This document shows positions 54,749 through 64,000 of a stretch of 64,000 nucleotides of DNA, in pieces. Position numbers and translations under genes: made by a program. Below the pieces are notes generated by a model, which did not search any database, was not told the origin of the DNA, and saw nothing but the letters and a program-made list of their open reading frames with translations. How positions within the stretch are numbered: position 1 is the first letter of the stretch; the number at the start of each line of letters is the position of its first letter. This DNA comes from Chloroflexota bacterium (lineage in GTDB: Bacteria; Chloroflexota; UBA11872; VXOZ01), in assembly GCA_026710945.1 (NCBI GenBank), contig JAPOQA010000013.1:1-64000 (forward strand). The letters are read 5' to 3'.

Positions 54749-55677
54749 TCCTGATGGGGATTGAGCGGCATTGGAGCCGCGCCTTCCAAGTACTCCTGTA
54801 GCCGCTCCCACTGGGCGGATATCCAGTTGTGTTCAGGTGGTGACTGGGCGGCGGCCCAGAAGATGAGGGACGCTGCACGCGCGGCCATCAGAGCGGGGAG
54901 AGCCGCGCGCTCCACTTCCGAAAGTCTGCGGATCTCCTGGTAACCGTCGAGAAGCGCGACTCGATTTACAGCGTACCTCGGCTTGCCCCACGCCCCTGCC
55001 AGCACCACCGCGAGGTCGAAGGCGTAGTGTCCGAAACCGCAGTCGTCAAAGTCGATGAGGGCCGGCCGGTTGCCGTCGAACAGGATGTTGCTGAAGCTCA
55101 GATCGCCGTGAACGAGGCCGTATGCAGCGGCGTCTCGGCCGATTGCATCCTCCGCCTGCCGCAGTTCTTGCTTGGCTCGCGCCAGATCACACCTCAGCGT
55201 GGCCTCGAGCTCCTGACGATCCCCGGCGAAGATACCGTCGGCGTCACAGCGTGGTCGCGTGAATCCGACCGGCGCCTGCCACCGTTCGGAGAAGAGGTGG
55301 AGCTTTGCAAGCATTGCTCCGACAAGCCCGAAGTGTGCCGGTGTCCGCTCGGCATTGGGGATCAGGCCGCCTTCAACCCAGGAGGCCACGGTCACGAAGC
55401 ATACGCCGGGAGCTTCCCAAGCGTAGTGACCATCCGCCAGACGCAGTGGTCGGGGGCATGGGATCACGCTGTCCGCGGCAACCGCTGCCAGCCAACGCAT
55501 TTCCGACTCCACTTCCGGGAGCTCACGGCGATCCGGTGCGTAGACGCGCAGGGAGTAAGCCTGGTCACCAACCGCGACGCGGAAGGACGCATTGACGAAG
55601 TCTTGCAGCAACTCGATTGAGGCGCCATCGAGGCCATATGCAGTCAAAGCGGCACCAACGATTGCCGGATCAGGCAT
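54745..55677 (-). CDS. APH/homoserine kinase type II-like phosphotransferase
   Basis: The 310-residue protein has the catalytic loop YGLVHGDLSFSNILFDG (HGDLxxxN), the metal motif ALIDFDDCGFGHYAFDLAV, and an N-lobe with NASFRVAVGDQAYSLRVYAP. This is the standard APH-family set. Relatives include Stress-response kinase A and homoserine kinase type II. ATG 55677 (MPDPAIVG) is preferred; 22 further upstream residues in frame are Cys/Ala-rich and not family-like. Substrate is unknown. It lies 95 bp upstream of the enolase-superfamily gene's ATG on the same strand. Confidence 0.85.
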   Translation of the reverse strand: MPDPAIVGAALTAYGLDGASIELLQDFVNASFRVAVGDQAYSLRVYAPDRRELPEVESEMRWLAAVAADSVIPCPRPLRLADGHYAWEAPGVCFVTVASWVEGGLIPNAERTPAHFGLVGAMLAKLHLFSERWQAPVGFTRPRCDADGIFAGDRQELEATLRCDLARAKQELRQAEDAIGRDAAAYGLVHGDLSFSNILFDGNRPALIDFDDCGFGHYAFDLAVVLAGAWGKPRYAVNRVALLDGYQEIRRLSEVERAALPALMAARAASLIFWAAAQSPPEHNWISAQWERLQEYLEGAAPMPLNPHQE

Positions 55678-56246
55678 GCGGGCTTCTGCGCCACAGCAAG
55701 CAGATGACGGAGCTCCTTTCCTACTATCAAGGCTTGCTTCCATTCCTCGGAAAACATGTCCCTATGTCCTGGCAAACACCACATTCCGGGGCGGCATAAA
55801 ATGTATTCACCATCTATTCTGCTGTCAATTTAAGTGATACGTGCATTCTCGCTTAGCGGTGCACTTCCCCGGCCACCTCCATCGGATAGGTGTCGCCGCT
55901 GTAGAGACAACCCTGGAGATTGACCCAGACCCCGGCCGCAGCCAGGGTGCCCACAAGAGACACCCCTACGGCGCTGGATTCCTGCGTGCGCGAGAATGAC
56001 GAGGTAGGTTTTTGTGTCGGGGTGTGGTGAAGCGTGCCCCGGCTCCCTGGACTTCGGCTTCCGCCGCCGTGACGGTATCTCCACTATACTGCTCATTTTC
56101 CCATCCAGCATACCTGATGCTGACAATCCCCTCGCTGTGCGCTCTGTGACAACTCGACCCCAGGACGAATGCTCAGCTGAGAGCCACCAGGTGGGTCGAC
56201 ACCTCATGTACTGAGGCGCTACGACGACCTATCGGGGGAAACAGCT
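55678..56246. other. Intergenic region
   Basis: The region holds a GGATTCCTGCGTGCGCGAGAATGAC repeat-like piece (55976-56000) and no gene I can support. The opposite frame of 125 codons here has no domain and overlaps repeat sequence. Confidence 0.4.
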
Positions 56247-56480
56247 ATGATCTCCCAACTACTCACCATCCCGGAGCAGACCACTCCTAAATGGTTGACT
56301 AGCGTCCTCCTCCAAGGTGGGCAGCTCCCTCACGGCCACATGACCGACGTCCGCAGTCTCCGTCCACCGAGCCAACATCCGCCTGGACGCTCTTCCATTT
56401 GCTCGTGCGCTACTCGGCCGATGCGCCGCCATCAGCACGGGAGCACCTGATCTTGAATCTGTCCAAGCGACCGACCGCAA
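56247..56480 (+). pseudogene. Broken 5' part of an APH-family phosphotransferase gene
   Basis: The ATG-initiated frame reads TIPEQTTPKWLTSVLLQGG and QLPHGHMTDV, close to the N-terminus of APH proteins. Past about 56365 the likeness moves into another frame, with TSAWTLFHLLVRYSADAPPS and REHLILNLSKRPT, the conserved start of the nucleotide lobe. The rest of the gene is missing; the opposing aspB-type gene ends 40 bp later. A frameshift plus truncation is the simplest reading. A GGGGGAAAC site still stands before the ATG. Confidence 0.65.
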
Positions 56481-56519
56481 ACCTTGGGACGCAGGAGCAT
56501 TGCTCGTTATGCCATTCGC

Positions 56520-57683
56520 TTACAATAGCTTTCGCAGCCGTTCGAGGGCTTCCTGCAGCTTTTCGCGGCTGGTGGCGTACGACATGCGCAGGTGGCCGTC
56601 GGCGAGGAACGACGACCCCGGCACGGTGGCGACGTGGGCTTCTTCCAAGAGGCGGTCGGCAACCGCCATGTCTTCTTCATCCCCTCTGACTTGCGGGAAA
56701 GCGTAGAATGCGCCGCCCGGCAGCGAGCAGGTATAGCCAATTGAACGCAGCCCTTCTACAAGCAATGTGCGACGGGCGCTAAACTCAGTAACCATCTCCC
56801 GCACGCAGTCTTGCGGTCCGGTGAGGGCGGCAATGGCGGCCTTTTGGGCGGCAGCTGTCGGATTGCTCGTGATCTGTGTCATCAGGTCGTTGATCGCCTT
56901 GACCACCGGTTCCGGCCCGGCCACGTAGCCCAAGCGCCAGCCGGTCATGGCGTACGTCTTCGATACGGTATTCACGGTGATTACGTGGGCTTTCTCGTCC
57001 GGTCCCATTGAGGCGGGCGACAGGTGCTCAGTATCGCCGTAAAGAAAGTGCTCGTAGGTCTCGTCCGCGATGAAGTAGATGTCGCGTTCTACACATGCTC
57101 TTGCCAGTTTGCGGATCTCCGCAGGGTCAGCCACCTCGCCGGTGGGGTTGCACGGGGAGTTGAGGAGAATGGCCCGGGTCTTGGGAGTGATGCGCTCGAG
57201 CAGTGGGTCCGCCGTGATTGCAAAAGGTGAGGGGAGGGACACAGTGACGGGATTTCCCTGCGCCAGTTTGATCTGCTCGAGGAAGGTCGGCCACGTGGGT
57301 GCATGGACGATCACCTCATCGCCGGGATCGCAGATCGCGAGAAAGACGTTGCAGACGGCCTGTTTGCCGCCGACGCAGGCAACCACCTCATTCGGGCTGT
57401 AGTCCACTCCATTCTCACGAGAGAGCTTCTCGGCAATGGCCTCTTTGAGTTCGGGGATGCCGCCGGCAGGAGTATATTTGTTGAATCCATCCTGAATCGC
57501 GGCTATGGCAGCCGCTTTTATGTGTTCCGGCGTATCAAAATCCGGTTCGCCCACAGAGAGATTGATGACATCAATGCCAGACCGCACCATTGCTTTGGCC
57601 TTGGCATCCATGGCCATGGTAGGGGATGGGGTCAATTCCAATATTCGGTTGGCTACTGCCTGCGCGGAGCTTGGGGGTGCCAC
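56520..57683 (-). CDS. Class I PLP aminotransferase (aspartate aminotransferase-like)
   Basis: The 387-residue protein has class I signatures: VINLSVGEPDFDTPEHIK, KYTPAGGIPELKEAIA, NSPCNPTGEV, FIADETYEHFLY and Lys242 in TVSKTYAMTGWRLGYVAG. It probably transfers amino groups between aspartate or another amino acid and 2-oxoglutarate, with the aspB/aspC subgroup Ib as closest. GTG is the start, with GGAGG about 10 bases upstream. The gene is single and opposes the APH pseudogene. Confidence 0.92.
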   Translation of the reverse strand: MAPPSSAQAVANRILELTPSPTMAMDAKAKAMVRSGIDVINLSVGEPDFDTPEHIKAAAIAAIQDGFNKYTPAGGIPELKEAIAEKLSRENGVDYSPNEVVACVGGKQAVCNVFLAICDPGDEVIVHAPTWPTFLEQIKLAQGNPVTVSLPSPFAITADPLLERITPKTRAILLNSPCNPTGEVADPAEIRKLARACVERDIYFIADETYEHFLYGDTEHLSPASMGPDEKAHVITVNTVSKTYAMTGWRLGYVAGPEPVVKAINDLMTQITSNPTAAAQKAAIAALTGPQDCVREMVTEFSARRTLLVEGLRSIGYTCSLPGGAFYAFPQVRGDEEDMAVADRLLEEAHVATVPGSSFLADGHLRMSYATSREKLQEALERLRKLL

Positions 57684-57914
57684 GAGCGGATTGCCTCCAG
57701 ATGCTAAGAGAAGGAAGAGAACTCAAGATGATTATATAAACACTGGTCAGCATCTACAACGACTTGCCAATCCAAGTGTCTTACTTGCGCGTGTGGAATG
57801 AGGTCCACGCTGCGACAAGCTCAGCGCGAAGGGCCAAGTGTTCAGCCACGCTGCGATCCTTCGGCAAGCTCAGGACAGGCAAAGCTCAGCGCGAACGGTC
57901 ACGTTTTAGCCACC
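57684..57914. repeat. Intergenic region with GCTCAGCGCGAA-type repeats
   Basis: Two related blocks, GCTGCGACAAGCTCAGCGCG and a version with GATCCTTCGGCAAGCTCAGG, occupy 57805-57903. They belong to the CTTCGACAGGCTCAG family seen at 3.0, 16.0 and 18.0 kb. No gene is seen. Confidence 0.5.
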
Positions 57915-58979
57915 TTACCGCGTGAAGAGTATATAGAGCACATCGCCGTCTTGAACGACGTAATCCCGGCCTTCCTGGCGCACGAGCCCGTGCTTGCGCG
58001 CATCGCCGTACCCGTTGTTCTCGACCAACTGATCCCAGGGAATCACTTCCGCCCGGACGAAACCCCGCGCCATGTCGGTGTGGATCTTGCCGGCGGCGTC
58101 CTGCGCTCTGGTGCCCTGTGGGATGGTCCATGCGCGCACTTCTTGTTCGTTCATGGTGAAGAAGTGGATCAGGCCCAAGAGCGCATGCGACTCGCGCACA
58201 ACGCGTGCCGCGCCCGCTTCAGCGAGATCTAAGTCCTCGCGAAAGAGCTTGGCCTCTGCCGGCGGTAGTTGCGCGATTTCCATTTCCAGTTGCGCGCAGA
58301 GGCCTAACACTGTTGTCTGCGCGTGGGCGTAAGTGGCGCGTACGTTCGTGGCCAATTCGTCAGCCTGCGCCATCTGTTCCTCAGAGAGATTGAGGACCAC
58401 CAGAGTGGGCTTCATAGTGAGGAGCTGGTACCCTCGGATAGCTTGTATTTCGTCTGCGGAGAGTTCCAGTGCCCGTACCGGCACGCCCTGCTCCAGCGCG
58501 CTTTGTATGCGTTCCAAGAGACTCTGTTCGCGCTCAAGTTGGAGGCGTTCGGCTGCGGGGGCCGTGCGCCATTGCAACGCGAGCCGCTCCAGTCGGCTTT
58601 CCACGATTTGCAGGTCTGGCAAGACGAGATCGAGATGAATGCTCTCAAGTTCGTCGCTGGGGTCTTGGGTGCCGCTGAAGGCCCCAATGACAATGAGCAA
58701 GGCATCTACGGTGCGGAGCGTGCCTACCCAGGCGGCATCCTTTTCTTGCCTGCCGAAACCGGCGCCGGGAAAATCCAGGTACTGTACTTCCGTGGGGATG
58801 CACAGTTCAGTTGCGAACAGGGCACAGAGCGCTTCAAGGCGGGCATCGGGCAGGCGCACGGTGGCGAGGGTTGGTTCCAAGCCGTGGGACTGGTGGCTCT
58901 GTTCCGACGCATCGCCGGCAAGGGCAGTGAAAACTGTGGTCTTGCCGGAGAACGGCAACCCAACTATGCCAATCTGCAT
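57915..58979 (-). CDS. ychF: YchF/Obg-family GTPase (ATPase)
   Basis: The 354-residue protein starts with MQIGIVGLPFSGKTTVF, a P-loop with the YchF-type GLP, followed by LDFPGAGFGRQEKDAAW and VVLNLSE (NxxE-like specificity region). A coiled-coil insert with many Glu/Arg follows, and a C-terminal TGS-like domain ends ARGFVRAEVIPWDQLVE and DGDVLYILFTR. YchF binds ribosomes and hydrolyses ATP. The family motif usually reads GLPNVGKST; here FSGKTT is seen. No pth gene is next to it. Confidence 0.9.
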   Translation of the reverse strand: MQIGIVGLPFSGKTTVFTALAGDASEQSHQSHGLEPTLATVRLPDARLEALCALFATELCIPTEVQYLDFPGAGFGRQEKDAAWVGTLRTVDALLIVIGAFSGTQDPSDELESIHLDLVLPDLQIVESRLERLALQWRTAPAAERLQLEREQSLLERIQSALEQGVPVRALELSADEIQAIRGYQLLTMKPTLVVLNLSEEQMAQADELATNVRATYAHAQTTVLGLCAQLEMEIAQLPPAEAKLFREDLDLAEAGAARVVRESHALLGLIHFFTMNEQEVRAWTIPQGTRAQDAAGKIHTDMARGFVRAEVIPWDQLVENNGYGDARKHGLVRQEGRDYVVQDGDVLYILFTR

Positions 58980-59451
58980 CCGGATTCTATCCTTTAGTTA
59001 CCCTTGCAAAAGTGAGTTTGGCTGGAGGTGTTTGGCCGGGACTCAGTAATCGTTCCCCTCGCCCTGGCCCTCTCCCCAAGGAGAGAGAGAAGATTCGCCT
59101 GAAGCAGCATGGGTGCCAGGAGAGTGCGGCCGTACTCTTACGCGTCCGCGTGGCCTGTTAGCACGCGTCCACAGTCTGGCATCCGTTACGTATTGTATGG
59201 TGCATGAAAGCTAGCGACAACCGAAGCTTAGCAACACAGGTTGTTTTGGCAAGTTTGCTGCGCTATCATCGGTGTAGCAAATACGCTCCGGGAGAGCGAA
59301 AGACTGGCGGAGTGCGGTAGATAATGCTCAACCAGCATTCCTGGTGGGTGGCATGTCGTACACACGCTTTTTCTTGCTTCAATGAACTGAGTCTAACGCG
59401 AGTTCTTAGCCTTTGAAGGCGTCAAAGCACCAAGTGAATGGAGGAATTGGC
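58980..59451. repeat. Intergenic region with a GGGAGAGAG-type repeat
   Basis: A copy of the CCCTCTCCCC/GGAGAGAG module is at 59053-59092. The rest shows no gene. This stretch separates divergent ychF and the isomerase-hydantoinase genes and should hold both promoters, but none stands out. Confidence 0.45.
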
Positions 59452-60195
59452 ATGTTTGGATGGCGTGGACGCATCGGTCTGCTTGTACCTTCGGTAAACA
59501 CGGTGGTGGAGCCGGAAGGCTGCGCATTGCTGCCTGACGGCTTTGCCGTTTATGCCACTCGCATGCGCAATTCCCGCTCGGATGCGGACGACATGGCGCA
59601 GATGTGCGCGCACGTCGATCGCGGCGTTGATGAGTTGCTCAGCGCGAACGTCGACGCAATCGCGTTTGCCTGCACCGCAGGCAGTTTCTTCGAGGGCGCT
59701 GACGGTGAAGAGGCATTGCGCGAACGGTTGCGGGGCGGCAGCAATATCGAGTCAGTGACTACTGCCGGCGCGGTCGCCGGGGCCCTGCGCGCTCTAGACG
59801 CACAGCGCGTTGCCATGGTGACACCGTATATCCCGGAGCTTAATGACCTCGAGGTCAAGTTCCTGCGCGATTGGGGCTTCGACGTGGTGAGCCAGGCCGG
59901 CATGAGCATCCTCACGGCGTTCGACATCGGCGTTGTTCCCCTGGAGGAAACCTACCGCTTTGCCCGCGATCACGTGGCAGAGAGTGCCGACGCGCTTTTC
60001 ATTAGTTGTACCAATCTCCGTACCATGGACGTCATCCAGGCCCTTGAAGAAGACCTGGGCATTCCGGTTGTTACGAGCAACCAGGCGACGTACTGGCAAT
60101 GCCTGCGTGCGTTGGGCCATACTGCGGCGATTCCCGGCTACGGCAAGCTTTTCGATCTTTCCCCCGCGGCGCAGCCTGTGCCCGTGACCGTCTAG
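59452..60195 (+). CDS. Maleate cis-trans isomerase/Asp-Glu racemase-family protein
   Basis: The 247-residue protein begins RIGLLVPSVNTVVEPE, typical of maleate isomerases. It has two cysteines at the places of the catalytic pair of the Asp/Glu racemase superfamily, Cys74 in FACTAGS and Cys186 in ISCTNLRTMD. Members isomerise maleate to fumarate, racemise hydantoins or decarboxylate arylmalonates. ATG 59452 follows GGAGG by 7 bases; an in-frame ATG 39 bases upstream is less likely. It lies 3 bp before hyuA, so a hydantoin- or lactam-degrading operon is suggested. Confidence 0.85.
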   Translation: MFGWRGRIGLLVPSVNTVVEPEGCALLPDGFAVYATRMRNSRSDADDMAQMCAHVDRGVDELLSANVDAIAFACTAGSFFEGADGEEALRERLRGGSNIESVTTAGAVAGALRALDAQRVAMVTPYIPELNDLEVKFLRDWGFDVVSQAGMSILTAFDIGVVPLEETYRFARDHVAESADALFISCTNLRTMDVIQALEEDLGIPVVTSNQATYWQCLRALGHTAAIPGYGKLFDLSPAAQPVPVTV

Positions 60196-60198
60196 GCG

Positions 60199-62292
60199 AT
60201 GCTTGTGGACTCATCTTTGCGTGTCGGTGTAGATATTGGGGGTACCTTCACCGACCTTGTCTTCATGGACTCGCAGGGGCTGCGGGCATGGACTAAGGTT
60301 TCATCCACTGCTGACGACTTTGCGCAAGGCATAGTCCAGGGACTTGATTCGCTCATTCACGATACGAATGCCGAGAGCGCCGACATTGCCGAGGTCATCC
60401 ACGCTACGACAGTGGCAACCAATGCCATTCTGGAGGGCAAAGGCGCGCTCACGGGTCTCATTACCACTGCGGGCTTTCGCGACGTGCTGGAGATCCGACG
60501 CTTGCGCATGCCGCGGCTCTACGACCTGCACTGGGAACCGCCGCAGCCGCTGGTACCGCGTGCGCTGCGCCGGGAAGTCATCGAGCGCTTGGACACGCTG
60601 GGCAACGTGGTGCAAGAACTCGACGAAGATAGTGTCCACGCTGCGATAGCACACTTGCTGAAGGCTGGTGTACGTTCGATTGCGGTGTGCCTCATCAACG
60701 CCTATCGCAATCCGGCACACGAAGAGCGCATCGGCGCGCTGCTCCACGCTGCGGCTCCAGAAGTGTTCGTTTCTCTTTCGTCGCATGTTCTCCCGGAAAT
60801 TCGCGAGTATGAGCGGACCAGCACGACGGTAATCAACGCGTACATTGCTCCCGTCATGCGCTCCTATCTCAATCGCCTCCATGAGTCTCTCGATGAACGA
60901 CGCATCACTGCGCCGGTATACATGATGCAGTCCGCAGGGGGCATGATGGGCGCCGCCAAGGCTGCGGAGCAGCCAATTCACGTGATCGAGTCCGGTCCCG
61001 CTGCCGGCGTGATGGGCGCGCTCTCGCTCGCGAACGCAATGGGCGCCGCCAACGCAATAACCCTCGACATGGGCGGCACGACGGCCAAGGCCTCGGTGAT
61101 CGAGGACGGCCGCATCACGCGCACGAACGACTACGAGGTCGGCGGCGGCATTAGCCTGAGCGCGCGCCTGCAACGCGGTGCGGGCTATGCGCTGCGCGTA
61201 CCCGCCATTGATATCGCCGAAGTCGGCGCCGGTGGCGGCAGCATCGCGTGGATAGACCCGGCCGGCGGGCTCCGCGTCGGTCCGCACAGCGCAGGCGCCG
61301 AGCCAGGCCCTGTGTGCTATTCCCTAGGCGCAAAAGATCCTACACTCACCGACGCCAATGTCGTCCTCGGTTTTCTCAATCCCACGCACTTCCTGGGCGG
61401 TGAGTTGCCCATCGACGCTGCTCGCGCACGAACCGTATTGCAGCGGCGGCTCGCAGAACCGCTTGGACTGGGCGTCGCAGACACCGCGCACGGCATTCAT
61501 CGCATTGCGGTCTCACATATGAGCCGCGCAGTGCGGGCAGTGACCGTGGAGCGCGGACGCTCGCCCTCAGATTTTGTGCTGTTTGCCTTTGGTGGCAGCG
61601 GCCCGCTGCATGCCGTTGAAATGGCACGGGAGCTCGGTGTACAGCAGGTTGTAGTGCCGCCGTTTCCGGGTCTGTTTAGCTCATTAGGCCTCTTGTGCGT
61701 TGATGTTTCCCAGCACGCCGTGCAGACCGTGCTGCTGCCGCTTGATGCGGTGAGCCAGGACGAGATTGACCGGCAATATCTCGCGCTTGAGTCTCGATTG
61801 GCCGCCGAGCTTGGTGTGGGCAGCGGTGCGCGGCAAGACGGCGAGTGGCAACGCTTCGCGGACCTGCGGTATGCAGGCCAGTCTTTCGAACTCACCATCC
61901 CACTGCAGGAGTCAATTCCAGCACTGATGCGTGAGGCGTTTGAGCTTGAACACGAGCGCACGTACGGGCACAAGGCCCCGGATGATCCCGTGGAGCTTGT
62001 CAATTTACGGGTGGAAGCAACGCTGCCGCGCGAGGGAGCGCACCAATGGGGAGGATCATCGGGCGGAAGGAGATCTCTCGACGGCCCCAAAGAGCGTTCA
62101 GCATACTTTGGCGCTGCAATTGGCATGCGGACTGTGCCGTTGCTCGCACGTGAGGATATTGGCACAGAGGATCAGCCGGGACCGTTGATCATCGAGGAGT
62201 ACGACACCACCGTGCTGGTGCCGCCGCACTGCACAGTGAGGCGAGATGCGTGGGATAACGTGGTGATTACTTTAGGAGAGGAGCAGCCGTGA
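60199..62292 (+). CDS. hyuA: Hydantoinase/oxoprolinase subunit A
   Basis: The 697-residue protein carries [16 protein letters not shown] at the start, [16 protein letters not shown], and a second actin-fold phosphate loop [18 protein letters not shown], all typical of HyuA. The C-terminal part ends [13 protein letters not shown]. With HyuB it performs ATP-dependent opening of cyclic amides (5-oxoproline, hydantoins) or carboxylation of ketones in related complexes. It starts 3 bp after the isomerase gene and overlaps the hyuB GTG by 4 bases. Confidence 0.93.
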   Translation: MLVDSSLRVGVDIGGTFTDLVFMDSQGLRAWTKVSSTADDFAQGIVQGLDSLIHDTNAESADIAEVIHATTVATNAILEGKGALTGLITTAGFRDVLEIRRLRMPRLYDLHWEPPQPLVPRALRREVIERLDTLGNVVQELDEDSVHAAIAHLLKAGVRSIAVCLINAYRNPAHEERIGALLHAAAPEVFVSLSSHVLPEIREYERTSTTVINAYIAPVMRSYLNRLHESLDERRITAPVYMMQSAGGMMGAAKAAEQPIHVIESGPAAGVMGALSLANAMGAANAITLDMGGTTAKASVIEDGRITRTNDYEVGGGISLSARLQRGAGYALRVPAIDIAEVGAGGGSIAWIDPAGGLRVGPHSAGAEPGPVCYSLGAKDPTLTDANVVLGFLNPTHFLGGELPIDAARARTVLQRRLAEPLGLGVADTAHGIHRIAVSHMSRAVRAVTVERGRSPSDFVLFAFGGSGPLHAVEMARELGVQQVVVPPFPGLFSSLGLLCVDVSQHAVQTVLLPLDAVSQDEIDRQYLALESRLAAELGVGSGARQDGEWQRFADLRYAGQSFELTIPLQESIPALMREAFELEHERTYGHKAPDDPVELVNLRVEATLPREGAHQWGGSSGGRRSLDGPKERSAYFGAAIGMRTVPLLAREDIGTEDQPGPLIIEEYDTTVLVPPHCTVRRDAWDNVVITLGEEQP

Positions 62293-64000
62293 GCCGAGAG
62301 TTCGATCCGGTAGAAACGGAAATCCTCAAGAACGCGCTGGAATCGCTCGTTGATGAGATGGCAATGACGGTACTGCGCACGGCGTATTCGAATAATCTCA
62401 AGAACAGCATGGACTTTTCGACCGCGCTCTGCCAACCCAGCGGGGAGCTTATCGCCCAGGGTCTAACACTTCCCTTGCACCTTGGGTCTGTGCCCCACGC
62501 TATGGAGAGCATCTTTGCGACGTTTGGCGATGACGTGCAGCCCGGCGACGTGTATATGCTCAACGATCCCTATGCCGGTGGTACGCACTTACCGGACATC
62601 TACATCTTCAAGCCGGTATTCCTGGATGGCGTGCTTGCCTGTTACCTGGTTTCCATCGCCCACCACGCGGACGTCGGCGGCATGGTGGCAGGAGGGAACG
62701 GCTGTGACGCCACCGAGATCTTCCAGGAAGGCATCCGCATTCCGCCGCTGAAGCTCTATGCCGCCGGCGAACCGAACGATGCCGTCTTTGAGTTGATACG
62801 GGCAAACGTGCGCGTGCCGCGGCTGGTGCTCGGCGATCTTCGCGCTCAACTCTCCGCCTGTCACGTGGGCGAGCGACGCGTGGCTGCGCTCTTTGCGCGC
62901 TACGGACACGACGATCTCCAGGCGCGGTTTACAGCGCTGCTCGACTACACGGAAAGGCTGGCGCGACAAGCCATTGCCGATCTGCCGGACGGCGAATACG
63001 CGTTCACCGACTACATCGATGACGACGGCTTCGATCCAGGTCCGATCCCCATCGCCGTCACCGTGAAGGTGCATGGCGATTCGATGACGGTGGACTTTGC
63101 CGGTACGTCGCCCCAGGTCCGCGGCGGCATCAACTCGCCGATACCGTTTACGCGCTCGGCGGTCTATGCTTGTGTCCGCAGCTTAATGGGAGAGGAGATC
63201 CCCAATAATGAGGGGTACTTCCGTCCCATCGAGGTAATTGCGCCAAAGAGCTCGGTCATCAATCCCAGCATGCCCGCGCCGGTGGCGGCACGGGGCCTCA
63301 CCGGCTACCGGACCGCTAACGCCGTGATGGGCGCGCTGGCCAAGCTGGCGCCGGAGCGCATACCGGCGTGTGAAGTTGGCGGTGATACCGGCGTAAGCAT
63401 CGGCGGCTACGATGACGACGGCAATCCGTTTGTCTACCTGGAGTTCCTCTTTGGCTCGTGGGGAGGCAAGCCCTGGAGCGACGGCACTGACGCTATGGCG
63501 AGCATCGTGGTGAATTTTTCAAATAATCCGGTAGAAGTGGTTGAGGCCGAACTCCCCTTGCGCATCGAGCGCTACGGCTACGTGCCGGACTCCGAAGGCG
63601 CCGGCACGTACCGCGGCGGCCTGGCGCTCGTACGCGACTACCGCCTGCGCGAGCGGCGCGCCACGTTGCAATTGCGTTCGGATCGACATAAAAACCACGC
63701 GTACGGGCTGGCCGGCGGTCATGACGGCGCGCCTTCAAAGAACATCCTCAATCCGGATACGGAGGCTCGCGTACTAACGAGCAAGGCGACCGAGACGATC
63801 TATGAAAACGATCTGTTCCGGCACATGGTTGCCGGGGCCGGCGGCTGGGGCGACCCGTTGGAGCGCGATCCGCAGTTAGTCTTGGATGACGTGCGCAATG
63901 AAAAGGTCTCTCGCGAACGCGCCCGTGAGGTCTATGGAGTAGTGGTGACGTCCGACGGCGAACTGGACTGTGAGGCAACTGAGCGTTGCCGCAGTAGGCA
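62289..64000 (+). CDS. hyuB: Hydantoinase/oxoprolinase subunit B (3' end outside window)
   Basis: The frame starts with GTG overlapping the hyuA stop (GTGA) and remains open for 570 codons to the window edge. It reads [56 protein letters not shown] and SIAHHADVGGMVAGG, which are HyuB hallmarks. The last residues (VYGVVVTSDGELDCEATERC) look like the usual C-terminus, so only a few codons are probably missing. HyuA and HyuB form one ATP-dependent hydrolase; translational coupling is implied by the overlap. Confidence 0.92.
   Translation, partial: MSREFDPVETEILKNALESLVDEMAMTVLRTAYSNNLKNSMDFSTALCQPSGELIAQGLTLPLHLGSVPHAMESIFATFGDDVQPGDVYMLNDPYAGGTHLPDIYIFKPVFLDGVLACYLVSIAHHADVGGMVAGGNGCDATEIFQEGIRIPPLKLYAAGEPNDAVFELIRANVRVPRLVLGDLRAQLSACHVGERRVAALFARYGHDDLQARFTALLDYTERLARQAIADLPDGEYAFTDYIDDDGFDPGPIPIAVTVKVHGDSMTVDFAGTSPQVRGGINSPIPFTRSAVYACVRSLMGEEIPNNEGYFRPIEVIAPKSSVINPSMPAPVAARGLTGYRTANAVMGALAKLAPERIPACEVGGDTGVSIGGYDDDGNPFVYLEFLFGSWGGKPWSDGTDAMASIVVNFSNNPVEVVEAELPLRIERYGYVPDSEGAGTYRGGLALVRDYRLRERRATLQLRSDRHKNHAYGLAGGHDGAPSKNILNPDTEARVLTSKATETIYENDLFRHMVAGAGGWGDPLERDPQLVLDDVRNEKVSRERAREVYGVVVTSDGELDCEATERCRSR

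Overview
The window looks like a stretch of a Chloroflexota (Chloroflexi) chromosome. The lineage is inferred from gene content, not from a marker phylogeny. The strongest hint is the overlapping pair of large membrane proteins resembling the Agl23-like (TIGR03663) and DUF2298/YYY families, known mainly from Chloroflexi and archaea. Other hints are a secreted protein with a Chloroflexi-type N-terminal domain, a DUF58/transglutaminase pair, and many oxidative catabolic paralogues (enolase superfamily, sarcosine-oxidase-like flavoproteins, HyuA/HyuB, creatininase family), a profile reminiscent of SAR202-like or sponge-associated Chloroflexi. Base composition is moderately GC-rich. I found no rRNA, tRNA, CRISPR array, transposase or phage gene.

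Layout. 0.4-10.7 kb: a DegT-type aminotransferase, a betaine-homocysteine methyltransferase-like enzyme, a dimethylglycine/sarcosine dehydrogenase-like flavoprotein and a monomeric sarcosine oxidase-like enzyme (a plausible glycine-betaine demethylation set), interrupted by divergent groEL and a metallo-beta-lactamase-fold hydrolase. 11-17.6 kb: an enolase-superfamily dehydratase, a six-hairpin-type protein, a cupin, an RlmD-type rRNA methyltransferase (with a displaced copy of its 5' end), coaE and a DUF4126 membrane protein. 18.3-27.7 kb, all minus strand: the Agl23/YYY pair, a ThuA-like protein, a class III aminotransferase, and a tight operon NYN protein -> sugar-phosphate-isomerase-like protein -> lipoprotein glycoside hydrolase. 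28.6-36.5 kb: an SthA-like flavoprotein, three small membrane proteins, the transglutaminase-like/DUF58 pair, and glyA.

36.7-55.7 kb is an accessory, catabolic or envelope region. It holds a secreted Thr/Ala-repeat protein, two APH-fold kinases, a creatininase-family hydrolase, an orphan substrate-binding lipoprotein, three DUF3604 (PHP-like) proteins of which two are a tandem duplication, a NucS-like nuclease, an M24 peptidase, a subtilase with Cys at the nucleophile position, a polysaccharide-deacetylase-like protein and a second enolase-superfamily enzyme. 56.2-64 kb: an APH pseudogene, an aspB-type aminotransferase, ychF, and a maleate-isomerase-like gene with hyuA and hyuB (hyuB runs off the window).

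Intergenic spaces are filled with dispersed palindromic repeat modules, often combined: a GGGAGAGGG type, a GGGGGACAAGCCCCC type, an ATTCCCGCGAAAGCGGGAAT type, a GCAGGTTGCAAACCTGC type and a CTTCGACAGGCTCAG type. Larger composites include a 177-bp pair flanking 43.3-50.6 kb, inverted copies flanking coaE-DUF4126, and a 92-bp direct repeat near 3 kb. No complete known novel defence or mobile system is evident. The most unusual protein-level signals are predicted enzymes lacking or swapping catalytic residues: the Cys-subtilase, the Cys-less transglutaminase and the altered DUF3604 pair. All identities quoted are by-eye estimates.
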